Shown here: in pieces, positions 1 through 11,000 of the stretch
Layout of the letters: the number at the start of each line of letters is the position of its first letter
How positions within the stretch are numbered: the first letter of the stretch is position 1
Assembly (NCBI GenBank): GCA_964409865.1
Contig: CAYPGE010000003.1
Span: 5,540-69,539, forward strand
Direction: 5' to 3'
Source of the DNA: Anammoximicrobium sp964409865
GTDB taxonomy: Bacteria > Planctomycetota > Planctomycetia > Pirellulales > Pirellulaceae
DNA: 64,000 nucleotides
Program-made: the position numbers and the translations under genes
The notes under the pieces: model-generated
What the model saw: the letters and a program-made list of their open reading frames with translations, nothing else
Databases searched by the model: none
Told to the model about the DNA's origin: nothing

Positions 1-727
1 CCCGGCTGACGGCCGCCGTGTCCCCCGAGCCGGCGGAGCCAGGTTGCCAAGCGGCTTCCTCGCGCGGTCCTGCCCCTTGGCCTTCCTCCTTCGCCCCGCT
101 CGAAACGTCGCTCGCCGCGACGCGTTCGGGAAACCGCAAGAACAAAGCCAGCGGTCCGACCATCGTCGTCGACACGGCGATGCCCAGCAACCGCCACCAA
201 CCGCCGCGCACGCGGTTAGCCGTCTCCAGAATGCGCCCTTCGGCGCCGGTTCCGAAGCTGCGCAGCCGAGCGCGTTCGAGACAGATCAGCCCCAACGTTG
301 CCAGGACGCAGAAAGCGTACGTCAACAGCCCCAGCGCGTACAGGGGGCCTTGGACCAGAGCCGTCGAAAGGAGAACGTTCACCAAGCTCAGGCTGAACAG
401 GTCCCAACGCGTGCGGGCCGTCTTCCGCTCGAACAACAACACCGCCTGCAGCGCGGTAAACGCTTCGCCCAGCAGGATCACTTCGCGCGTGCCATAGGCG
501 GCCGCCAACCGCCAGGCACTAAAGGCCGCGATTGCGAAAATCGACACGTTCACCGCAGCCGGCGGCAGCGCAAAAGGCGGCCGGCCGTCCACCCGCCGCG
601 TCGCCAGCAGCGCGGCGATCAGCAACCCGATCGGCAGGATCAGACTGGCGCCGCCCAGACTCAGCAGCACTCCGCCGATCACCGTCAGCACCGCGATGTG
701 CAGTTCGATTCTGCGCCCGATGCTCAT
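1..727 (-). CDS. Transglutaminase-like TgpA-type membrane protein, N-terminal part (partial)
   Basis: The minus strand is open from an ATG at 727 through the window edge, so this gene is incomplete. The translation starts MSIGRRIELHIAVLTVIGG and shows several hydrophobic segments in its first ~160 residues (for example GGVLLSLGGASLILPIGLLI and LLSTALVQGPLYALGLLTY). This is the pattern of the DUF3488/TgpA N-terminal membrane domain that precedes a periplasmic transglutaminase domain. Its ATG overlaps the TGA of the upstream DUF58 gene (ATGA), so the two are translationally coupled. DUF58 plus transglutaminase pairs normally follow a MoxR-type AAA ATPase; none is present upstream here. The diagnostic transglutaminase Cys-His-Asp region would lie outside the window, so the family call is inferred from the membrane pattern and the neighbour. 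Confidence 0.7.
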   Translation of the reverse strand, partial: MSIGRRIELHIAVLTVIGGVLLSLGGASLILPIGLLIAALLATRRVDGRPPFALPPAAVNVSIFAIAAFSAWRLAAAYGTREVILLGEAFTALQAVLLFERKTARTRWDLFSLSLVNVLLSTALVQGPLYALGLLTYAFCVLATLGLICLERARLRSFGTGAEGRILETANRVRGGWWRLLGIAVSTTMVGPLALFLRFPERVAASDVSSGAKEEGQGAGPREEAAWQPGSAGSGDTAAVSR

Positions 728-1923
728 GGCGGGGCCTCCGCGAGCCGCCGGTCGTCCTCGAAGTAGTCGGCTAGCGTGGAATCGGACGCGGCGAGATGGA
801 CCAGGCGGCGCCGCGCGCCGGGCGCGGCGGAACCAGCCGCGGCCAGCAGGTCCTCGAGTTCCGCACCCGCGCGCTCACGCGTGCTGATCAAGACCATATC
901 GAACTGCGGACGAGCGCGGCTGAACGCGGCGTTCCGCAGTGCCGACAACGGGGCGATGGACGACGCTTGGGCTAAGGCCAACGCCTCCAGGGCCTCGCGC
1001 GACATGGCCACGGAAGCCGGTTTCTCCAGGCAGACGGGCCGCGCCGAGGCCGTCGCCAGCAGCAACTGGCCTCGGTTGCTGCAGCAAAACTCCACCACCA
1101 GCGTGGCGGCGAAACTCACGGCAAGTTCGACGCGCTGCCGCTGGTCCGGCTGCGGCTCGTCCGGTTCCCACAAATCCAGCAAGACTCCCAGTTCGCGCTC
1201 GCCGGGCTGTTCGAACTGGCGGACCACCAACTCGCGGTGCCGGGCGGTGCTCCGCCAATGCACCCAGCGGACGCTGTCGCCGGCTTGCCATTCCCGCACC
1301 GCGAAGAAATCGCCCGGCACGTAACCCGGTCGCCGCGCGCCGCGCGTGCCGTGCGGCGCCGGCTGGTAATGCTGCAACCACGCCGGCCGCAGTCGTCCCA
1401 GTCGCGGCAGCACCAAGAGTTGGTCGTCGCCCGGATGCCAAAGCGCTCTCTGCACGAGTCCGAAGGGAAACCGCGTCGAGACGCGCAACGGACCCAACGC
1501 ATAGCGGCCTCGTTGCGGCAGGCACACACGATAGGACTGACGCATGGACTGCCCGGCAGGGAGGTAGGGAAACATCACGCTCGGCCGCACCGGCTGCATG
1601 TCACGCTGGTCGTCCTGGCGTTTCACGGAGTCTTCCACCGACAGAGCCCAACTGCCCAATCGGCGGCGAGTGTTGGCGACTTCCAGTTCGATCGTCAGCC
1701 AACTTCCGGCGTGCGCGTTGGATACGGCGCAGCGGCGCACTTCCAACCGCCGCAGCGCGGCAACCGACAAACGCCAGTTGATCAGCAGCATTGCAGCCAT
1801 CAGCCCGGCGACGAGCAGCAGGAGGTTGTTTTCCCGCAGCAAGGCCCACGTCAACACGACGGCCAGCAGCAGCAGCAAGTACCAGCCCTCGCGGCAAAGT
1901 GACGTTCGATGACGAGTGGGCAT
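724..1923 (-). CDS. DUF58 domain-containing membrane protein
   Basis: This 399-residue protein has two closely spaced hydrophobic segments near the N-terminus (residues ~14-50), then a soluble region. It contains the hallmark DUF58 stretch around residues 210-240, reading DSVRWVHWRSTARHRELVVR, followed by a strand ending LLDLWEP that starts a von Willebrand A-like fold. DUF58 proteins usually act with MoxR AAA ATPases and transglutaminase-like proteins at the envelope, though their biochemical role is poorly defined. The stop overlaps the start of the next gene by ATGA. The expected MoxR gene is missing on the upstream side, where the giant Calx-beta gene ends 117 bp away. The family assignment is firm; the cellular role is inference. 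Confidence 0.88.
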   Translation of the reverse strand: MPTRHRTSLCREGWYLLLLLAVVLTWALLRENNLLLLVAGLMAAMLLINWRLSVAALRRLEVRRCAVSNAHAGSWLTIELEVANTRRRLGSWALSVEDSVKRQDDQRDMQPVRPSVMFPYLPAGQSMRQSYRVCLPQRGRYALGPLRVSTRFPFGLVQRALWHPGDDQLLVLPRLGRLRPAWLQHYQPAPHGTRGARRPGYVPGDFFAVREWQAGDSVRWVHWRSTARHRELVVRQFEQPGERELGVLLDLWEPDEPQPDQRQRVELAVSFAATLVVEFCCSNRGQLLLATASARPVCLEKPASVAMSREALEALALAQASSIAPLSALRNAAFSRARPQFDMVLISTRERAGAELEDLLAAAGSAAPGARRRLVHLAASDSTLADYFEDDRRLAEAPP

Positions 1924-2040
1924 GGGACAAACAACGCTCGCTGGACCAGATGACGAGACGACACGGCAACGCCAAACGCCGCAACAGAAAGTATCCTACT
2001 CTCGCAGGCCGGCAGACGTCCAGATGGCGTCATGGGCGGT

Positions 2041-5000
2041 TTACAGGGCGTCCAGCCACGCGTCCTCGGCGAAGATCAAGTCCACCCGTGCTGCAGTTTC
2101 CGGATCGTCTCCAGTCTTGCGGGCCGGCGTTTCAGCAGAGACGGACGCGTGACAGAGTTGGGCCGCCGGTTGGGAGCCCTTGAGGGTACTTGAAGCACCG
2201 CGGTCAGCGGCTGCAGCGCGGTTGTCTTGCTGCGCATTCTGCGAGTGGCTGGACCCTTGCAGCCCGAGGAAGTCAATGATTTCCTCGCAGGCGGATTGCT
2301 CGCCAGTTTGGAAAGCGGCGGATTCCGCCGCTGGCTTGGTAGAAGCCGCAGACGGGATCGATCGGCGCACGTCCAAGGCCTCGCTGGCGGGGGGCGTCGC
2401 CGCGGGCCGCGAATCGGTGCGGAAAGCGACCGCAACGTTCGATCCGGAACTCACGGCCGGCGTTGGCGTGCCTTCCCCTTCGGCGGGCGGCGCCTTGGCG
2501 CTCGTATCGGCCGCCTCGGCGTTCGTCTGGGCCGCTTCGCCCTCTCCCGCCGTGTCGGCGGCGTGCGACTCCGGAGCGGTGACCTGGGCCGACGCGGCTG
2601 CGGCCGCCGTGGAACCCGCGCTGACATCCGAGGGAATGCTGGCGTCTCGAATGGCCTGAGCCCCGGCGGCGTCGCCGGCACGCTGCTTTGCCAAGGCGTT
2701 CAGTTCTCTCAGGTACACGTCGGTGGCCGGCGTGGAAGCCAGGAACTGGCGTTTGGAGACGAATTGCGGCTGCAGCGTGCGTTCGCCGAAGCTGTAATCG
2801 ACGGCGTGCTGGCCGGGCGTCAGGACGATGTTGGAGTACGTGTCGTTGGCCGTGCTGGAGGCGAGCATCTCCTGGCCGTCGATCCAGGCCGCAGGGTGCT
2901 CTTCGCGGACGTCGTACGTGCCGGCCGGCAGATCGTAAAAGCGATAGGCTCCGTCGTCATCCGTCATAGCCTGCAAGGTCAGCGTGCTGCCGTCGCGGGC
3001 GGTTCCCGTCAGCCGCACGATCACGCCGGGAATTCCCGGCTCCAGCGGACTGCCGGAGGTGTTCTTCTGCTGCTGGCGGTCGTTGTTCGCATCGATCCAC
3101 ACAACGCCGGAAATCGACGCATTCCGCAGATCGTCCGCGGCGATCGTGACGGTGGCGGACGGACTGGACGTGCTGATCGAGACGCTGGCATGATTCGCGG
3201 AAGTCAGCGTAACCACAACCGTCTCCGCCGGTTCGTCCGCGGTAGTATCATCAATCACGTTCACGGGAATTGTCGCGGACGGCTGCCCGGCGAGAATCGT
3301 GACGGTGCCCGGCAGCGACGTATAGTCAGACCCGGCCGTGGCGGTGCCGGCGGTGGTGTAGTTGACCACGATGCCGCCCGTCGGCGCGACTTTGCCGTTG
3401 TCCAAGGTGACCGTGAACTGGCCGTTGTCACCCGGTTCGCCCGCGTTGGCGTCGCTGGCGCTGATCGACACCGTCGTCGGGTCGTTGTCTTCGATCGTGA
3501 CGGTCGCGGAATTGTTGATCGCGGCGATTGTGGCCCCGGCATGGTTGGTGCCGGTCAGCGTGACGATTACCGTCTCGGCGGATTCGACGACGTTGTCGTC
3601 AAGAACACTCACCGCGATGGTCGCCGACGAGGCGCCGGCGGGAATGGTAACTGTTCCCGGCAGGGCCGTGTAATCGGAGCCTGCCGTGGCCGTGCCGCTG
3701 GTGTTGTAGTTGACAACGATGCCGCCGGTCGGCGCGACTTTGCTGTTGGCCAGCGTGACCGTCAACTGGGCGCCGTCGGTGCCCGGTTCGCGGCCAGTCG
3801 CATCGGGCGAGCTGATCGAGACCGTCGTATTGTCGTCGCTGCTGTCGATCGTCACGGTGGCCGTGTTGTTGGTCGCGTGGATCGTCGCGCCGGAGTGGTT
3901 CGTTCCCGTCAGCGTGACGATCACGGTCTCTGGAACCTCGACGACGTTGTCGTCGAGCACGTCGCCCAAGATCGTGGCCGAGGACTGACCGGCGGGGATC
4001 GTCACCGTGCCGGTCAGCGTGGTGTAGTCGGCGCCGGCAGTCGCGGTTCCGGCGACAGTATAGGTGACCGCGATTCCGCCCGTCGGTGCGATCTTGCCGC
4101 CCGCCAGCGTGACCGTGAACGCGCCGTCGTCGGTCCCCGGCTCGCTGGCGGTGGCATCGCTAGCTGCGATCGAGACCGTCGTGGGGTCGTCGTCGTTGAT
4201 TGTCGCCGTCGCTGTGTTGTTGGCACTGTTCACCGTCACTGCGGCGTGGTCGGTGCTTGTCAAGGTGACGATGACCGTTTCCGCTGCCTCGACAATGTCG
4301 TCGTCCAGCACATCGACCAGGATCGTGGCCGAAGAGGCGCCCGCAGGAATCGTCACGGTGCCCGTCAGTGACGTATAGTCGCTCCCGGCCGTCGCGGAGC
4401 CGGAGACCGTGTAATTGACCGTGATGCCGCCGGTGGGTGCGAGCTTGCCGCCGGCCAGCGTGACGGTAAACAATCCGTTATCCGCTCCCGGTTCGCTGCC
4501 CACAGGGTCCGTCGCTGTGATCGATACCGTGGTGGCGTCGGAACCCGGCTCGATGTCGTCGCTGATCGTCACGATGGCCGAGTTCTCGGTCGCGGCGATC
4601 GTCACTCCCGGATGATCGGTGCCCGTCAAGGTAATGATGACCGTCTCCGGCAATTCGACGATGTCGTCGTTCAAAACCTCCACGAGAATGGTCGCCGAGG
4701 ACTGGCCTGCGGGAATCGTGACCATGCCTGTCAGGGCCGTGTAGTCGCTGCCGGGCGTGGCGGTTCCGCTGACCTCATAAGTGACGGTGATTCCCTCGTC
4801 TGGAGCTATCTTATCTCCCGCCAGCGATACCGTGAACCCGCCGTCGTCCTCTCCGGGCTCGCTCCCGGTGGCGTCGCTGGCGGCAATCGAAACCGTCGTC
4901 GCGTCCGCATCCTCACCCGTGCCGTCGTGGATCGTGACCGTGGCGGTGTCGGCAGCAGCCTGGACGATAACCGCCGGATGGTTCGTGCCCGAAAGCGTCA

Positions 5001-8000
5001 GGATCACGGTCTCCGGCCGTTCCACGATGTTGTCGTCCAGCACGTCGATGGGGATCGTGATTGAGGACTGCCCCGCAGGAATCGTCACCGTACCCGTCAA
5101 GGCCGTATAATCCGCTTCGCCGGTGGCCGTGCCGCTGACCGTATAGCTGACGGTGACGCCGCCGGCCGGCGCGATTTTGCCGCCGTTCAGCGTGACGGTA
5201 AACTCGCCGTCATCCGTCCCCGGCTCGCTGCCGCTAGGATCGCTGTCAACAATCGAGACGGTCGTGGGATCGTCATCGTCGATCGTGACGATGGCTTGGT
5301 TGGCAGCGGTCTCGATCGCGATGTTCGGGTGATCGACGCCGTTGAGCGTTACGACCACGGTCTCCGGCAACTCGACGACGTTGTCGTCCAGAACCACGAC
5401 GGGAATCGAGACCGAGGACTGACCGGACGGGATCGTCGCCACGCCGGACAAAGCGGCGTAGTCGGCTCCCGGCGTAGCGCTGCCGCTGACTGTGTAATTC
5501 ACCTGGATTCCGCCCGGCGGGGCCTGCCGCCCGCCCGTCAAGGTCACCAGGAACTGCCCTTCGTCGGCGCCGGGCTCGCCGGCCGTGGCATCGCTGGCCT
5601 CGATCGAGACGGACGCGATCTCATCCAGAATTGACACCGTGGCCGTCTTGTTCGTCGGGTCGATGCTAACGTCCGGATCGCCGCTGGCGATGGCGGAAAG
5701 CGTCACGATCACCGTCTCGGTTTCCTCCACCAACAGATCGTTTAGGACGGGCAAGACAATCTCGGCCGAGGTCTGGCCGGCCGCGATCGTCAGCGTGCCG
5801 ACCAGCGGTGTGTAGTCCTCGCCGGCACCGGGGGTCGCTGTTCCCGTGACGAGATAAGTCAACACGGTGTCCGTGTCGCTGGGCTTGGTTTGAGTTACGA
5901 GGAAGCGGCCATTGGTCGGCACGGCCCCCTCGGCCCCGTCATTGATCCGAGCAATCGACACGGCGGCCTCGTCGTCGTCGAGAATGTCCAGATAGGCGTA
6001 GGGGCTGGTAATGTCGATGGCGACTCCCGGCAAGACGCTCGTGATGCCGGTCAGCGTCACGATCACTGTCTCCGTGCCCTCGACCAGATCATCGTCGAGC
6101 ACGGCGACGTCAATGTCGGCCGTCAGCGAACCGGCGGCGATGGTCACCGTCCCGCTGAGCGGCGTGTAGTCGTTCCCGTCGCCCGGAGTCGCCGTGCCGG
6201 ACACCGTGTAGCTGAGCACGGTGTCCGCGGCGCTGGCCCGCGTCTGGACCACCCGAAACGTACCGTGCGCCGGCGTGGCAGCCTCGGCGCCGTCGGCCAC
6301 CTTCTCGACGGACACTATCGCCGTGTCGTCGTCGCTGATCAGAAGCGTAGCCGAGTTGTCCACATCGTCGATGTCGACGTCCGGGTCGCCGCTGGTGACG
6401 GCGTTCAGCGTGACGATCACGGTCTCGCCGCCCTCCACCCAATCATCATTCAGCACGACGATATCGAGGTCGACGGTGGTCGCCCGCGCTGGGATGGTCA
6501 CACTGCCGCTCAGCGGAGTGTAATCGTCGTCTGGCGTCGCGGTTCCGGACACCATGTAGCTTACTACCGTATCGGTCGCGCTCGGCAGCGTTTGCGTCAC
6601 TCGGAACTTGCCGTTGGTGGGGACATGGTCCTCAACTCCGTCGTCAACCTTGGCAATCGACACCGTGGCCTTGTCGTCGTCGGCAATGATCAACGTGGCG
6701 GTCCTGCTGGTTTCGCCGATGGCGATTTGGGGATCGCCGCTGGTGATCCCGGCCAACGTCACGACGGCGGTCTCGTTGTCTTCGACCAGGCTGTCATCCA
6801 GCACGACGACTTCGATGTCGGCCGTCAAGCTGCCCGCGGCGATGGTGACAGTTCCGCTGAGCAGCGTGTAATCGTTTCCGACCCCCGGGCTCGCGCTTCC
6901 GGCCACGGTGTAACTGAGTACGGTATCGGTCGAACTGGGCTTCGTCTGCGTGACGCGGAACCTGCCGCTGGTGGTCACCGCGCCCTCGGCCCCATCCTCG
7001 ATCCGGGCGATCGACAGCGTGGCCGCATCTTCGTCAGAGATCCCGATCTGGGCCGTCGCGTTTTGGCTGTCGATCGAGATGTCTTCGTCGCCGCTGGTGA
7101 TGGCTTCCAGCGTGATCATCACCGTTTCGGTGTCCTCGACGACGTCGTCGTCCAGCACGGCGACTTCGATGTCGGCGGTCGCGTCTCCGGCCATGATGGT
7201 GACGGTTCCGCTGAGCGTCACGTAATCGTTTCCCGCGCCCGGCAGTGCCGTGCCGGTCACGGTGTAGCTGAGGACCGTATCGGTGGCGCTGAACTTCGTC
7301 AGCGTGACGCGGAACTTGCCGTGACCAGGAGTCGCGGTCTCGACCCCGTCATGCACCTTTTCAATCGATACCGTCGCCGTGTCCTCGTCGGCGATGGACA
7401 CCGTTGCCGTATGGTTGGCCGGATCGATCGTGGCCCCCAAGTTGTTCGTCCCTGTCAAGGTGACGATCACGGTCTCCGTCAACTCCACCACGCTGTCGTC
7501 CAGCACGTCCACCGGGATCGTCGCGGACGACTGCCCGGCCGGGATCGTCACGGAACCGCCGAGCGCCACGTAATCGGATCCGGATGTGGCCGTGCCGTTG
7601 ACCGAAAAGCTCACCTCCAGGCCGCCCGGCGGCGCCAGGCCGTGGTCCAAGGCCACGGTGAGCTGAGCGTCATCCGCGCTCGGTTCGCTGCCAGCGGGAT
7701 CGCTGGCGGTGATCGAAACCGTGGCTGTGTCATTATCCGCGATGGTCAGGGTCGCCGCCTCGGGCTCGCCTGGCCGGGCTGCGGGGTCGCTCGTGTTCAG
7801 GATCTGGACGATCACCGTCTCGTCGCCTTCGATGATGTCGTCGGACAGCACCGTCACGGGAATCGAGAGGGTGTCTGCGTTGGCCGGAAACGTGACACTG
7901 GCGCCGAGGGCGACGTAGTCTGTGTCGGGCGCCGCGGTTCCCGAAACCGCCAGAAACACCGTCACCGGCTGCGACAACTGCTTGTTCGTCGTGATGGTGA

Positions 8001-11000
8001 AGACGCCGTGGGAGGCATCTTCCTCCGCGTGCTGGTTCACTTCGATGGTCAGCCGCGCCGCGTCGTCGTCTACGATCGTGCCGACGGCCTGAGCGAGGTC
8101 GAGCGTCACGTCGCGGACTGGCGTCCCCGCGATCACGTTGCTGAGCACGACCAGAAGCGTCTCGTCGGGCTCCACCACCGCGTCGCCGTACACGTCGACG
8201 GCGATCGTCTGCGTCAAGTCGCCCCCCGGCGAGAACTCCAAGATGCCGCTTGCCGATTGATAGTCTCCATCGGCTTGTTCGTCCTGGGCGGTTTCATCCT
8301 GGGTCTGGTAACTGACCGACACCGGGACGTCGACGGGCGCGGAAAGCGTGACGACGAACTGAAGAGTCCGGGTGCCGGAATCGCCCTCGTCGAGCGGCGC
8401 CGTGCCGCTGATCGAAATCGTGGCCGCGTCGTCACTGGAGATCATCACGGTAGCGGTCTGATTGGCAGTTCCGAGCGCAATCTGGGGATCGCCGCTGGTG
8501 ATGCTGTCCAGGGTCACGACGACCGTCTCGGCTATCTCTACGAGGTTGTCGTCCCGAACCACTACGTCGATGTCGGCCGTCGTCTGGCCGGCGGGGACGG
8601 TCACCGAACCGGCCAGCGGCACGTAGTCGTTTCCGGGGCCCGGCGTCGCGGTGCCGCTGAGCGCGTAGCTGATCACGGTATCGGTCGAACTGGCCTTGGT
8701 CTGCGTCACGCGGAACTTGCCGTCTGTGGGCGTGGGAGATTCCGCCCCGTCGCTGATCGCGGCGACCGACACCGTGGCCGTGTCGTCGTCGGTAATCGCG
8801 ACTATGGCCGTCTGGTTGCCGCCGTCCAAACTCACGCCGGGGGAGGAACTGGTGATACTGCCCAGCGTGACGATCACCGTCTCGGTGTCTTCGACGACGT
8901 CATCGTTCAGGACCGTCACGTCGATGTCAGCGGTAATCGCACCGGCCGGGATCGTCACGGTACCGCTGAGCGACACGTAATCATTGCCCGCACCCGGCGT
9001 CGCCGTGCCGTTGACCGTATAGCCGATCACGGTGTCCGTCGCACTGGCCTTGGTCTGCGTCAGCCGGAACTTGCCGCTGGTGGGCGTGGCCGCCTCAGCT
9101 CCTTCGCTGTCTTTGGCAATCGACACCGTGGCCGTATCGTCATCGGCGATCGAGACCGTGGCCGTCGGGGCGGCGTTGTCCACGCTGATGCCGGGGGCGG
9201 AACTGGTGACGCTGCCCAGCGTCACGATCACCGTCTCCGCGCCTTCCACCAGATCGTCGTTCAGGACCGGCACGTCGATATCCGCCGTGGTGGCGCCGGC
9301 CAGGATCGTGACACTGCCGCTGAGCGGCAGATAGTCGTTTCCAGCGCCCGGTGTGGCGGTTCCGTGGATCGTGTAGCCAACCACGGTGTTCGTCGCACTG
9401 GCCTTGGTTTGCGTCACCCGGAACTTGCCCGCCACTGGCACGGCGGCTTCGGCACCGTCGGTGACCCGTGCGATCGAAACCAGGGCGATATCATCGTCGG
9501 CGATCGACACGGTGTCGGTCTGGTTGGCGTTGTCGATCGTCACCTGGGGATCACCGCTGGTGATTTCCGTCAGCGTGACGATCACCGTCTCGGCGCCCTC
9601 CACCAGACTGTCGTCGAGGACCAACACGTCGATGTCGGCCGTCGTCGCCCCGGCGGGGATCGCGACCGTACCGCTCAACGCCGCGTAATCGTTTCCGGCC
9701 CCCGGTGTCGCGGTGCCGCCAATCGAGTAGTTCAGCACGGTGTCCGTCGAGCTGGGTTTGGTCTGCGTCAGCCGGAACTTGCCGGCGACCGGCGCGGCCG
9801 CCTCGGCGCCGTCGTTGACCTTGTCAATCGACACGGTGGCGGTATCGTCATCGCTGATGGACAAGGTGGTGGTCTGGTTGGCGGTGTTCAGGCTGACGCC
9901 CGGCGAGGAGCTGGGGACGCCACTCAACGTGACCATCACCGTCTCGGTGGCCTCCACAACGTTGTCGTTCAGCACCAGTACGTCAATGTCAGCCGTGGTG
10001 GCTCCAGCGGGAATCGTCACCGAGCCGCTTAGCGGCGTGTAGTCGTTGCCGGCGCCGGGCGTCGCCGTTCCGGTGACCGTATAGCTGAGCACGGTGGCCG
10101 CCGCACTGACCTTGGTCTGCGTCACGCGGAACTTGCCGTTGGTCGGCGTGGCCGCCTCGGCTCCGTCGTTGACCTTGATCAACGAGACCGTGGCCGTGTC
10201 GTCATCGGCAATGGTGACTGTGTCCGACGCCTTGGCGGCGTCAATGGTGATGTCCGGATCGCCGCCGGTCACGGCGGAAAGCGTCACGATCACCGTCTCG
10301 GGACCCTCGACGACGTTGTCGTTGAAGACCGACACGTTGATGTCGGCCGTGGTCGTCCCGGCGGCGATGGTCACGGTCCCGCTGAGCGCCGCGTAATCGT
10401 TTCCGGCGCCCGGCGTGGCGGTGCCGCCCACGGTGTAACTGAGCACGGTGGCCGTGGCGCTGGCCTTGGTCTGCGTGACCCGAAATCTGCCGTTGGTGGG
10501 CGTGGCCGCCTCGGCGCCGTCGTTGACCTTGGCAATCGAGACCAAGGCCGTATCGTCGTCGGCAATCCAGACCGTGGCGGTCTTGTTGCCGTTGTCGATC
10601 GCAATCTGGGGATCGCCGCTGGTGATGCCGGAGAGCGTCACGATGACCGTCTCGTTGCTCTCCACCAGGTCGTCGTCCAGAACCGGCACGTCGATATCGG
10701 CCGTCGTCACCCCGGCGGGAATCGTCACCGTGCCGCTGAGTGGCGAGTAGTCATTGCCGGCGCCCGGCGTCGCCGTGCCGCTGACCGTGTAGCTGAGCAC
10801 GGTGTCGGTCGAACTGACTTTGGTCTGCGTCACGCGGAATTTGCCGGCGGTGGGCGTGGCGGCTTCGGCCCCGTCGTTCACCTTGCCGATCGATACCGTG
10901 GCCGTGTCGTCGTCGGTGATCGATACCGTGGCCGTCTTGTTGGATTCGTTGACGGTGACGCCGGGGGAAGAACTCGTGATGCCGCCCAACGTGACGATCA

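Noticed and set aside
44..766. A 240-codon plus-strand open frame at the window start
   Set aside because: Gln/Arg/Pro-rich and antisense to the membrane protein read on the minus strand, which has clear hydrophobic segments and an ATGA overlap with the DUF58 gene.
2227..4371. A 714-codon plus-strand open frame
   Set aside because: Antisense to the type B Calx-beta run; Arg/Gly-rich shadow translation.
5890..10032. A 1,380-codon open frame on the plus strand
   Set aside because: It is exactly antisense to the Calx-beta repeats, His/Arg/Gly/Asp-rich with no fold-like pattern, and repeats at the same 354-bp period. High GC at third positions of the real gene keeps the opposite frame open.
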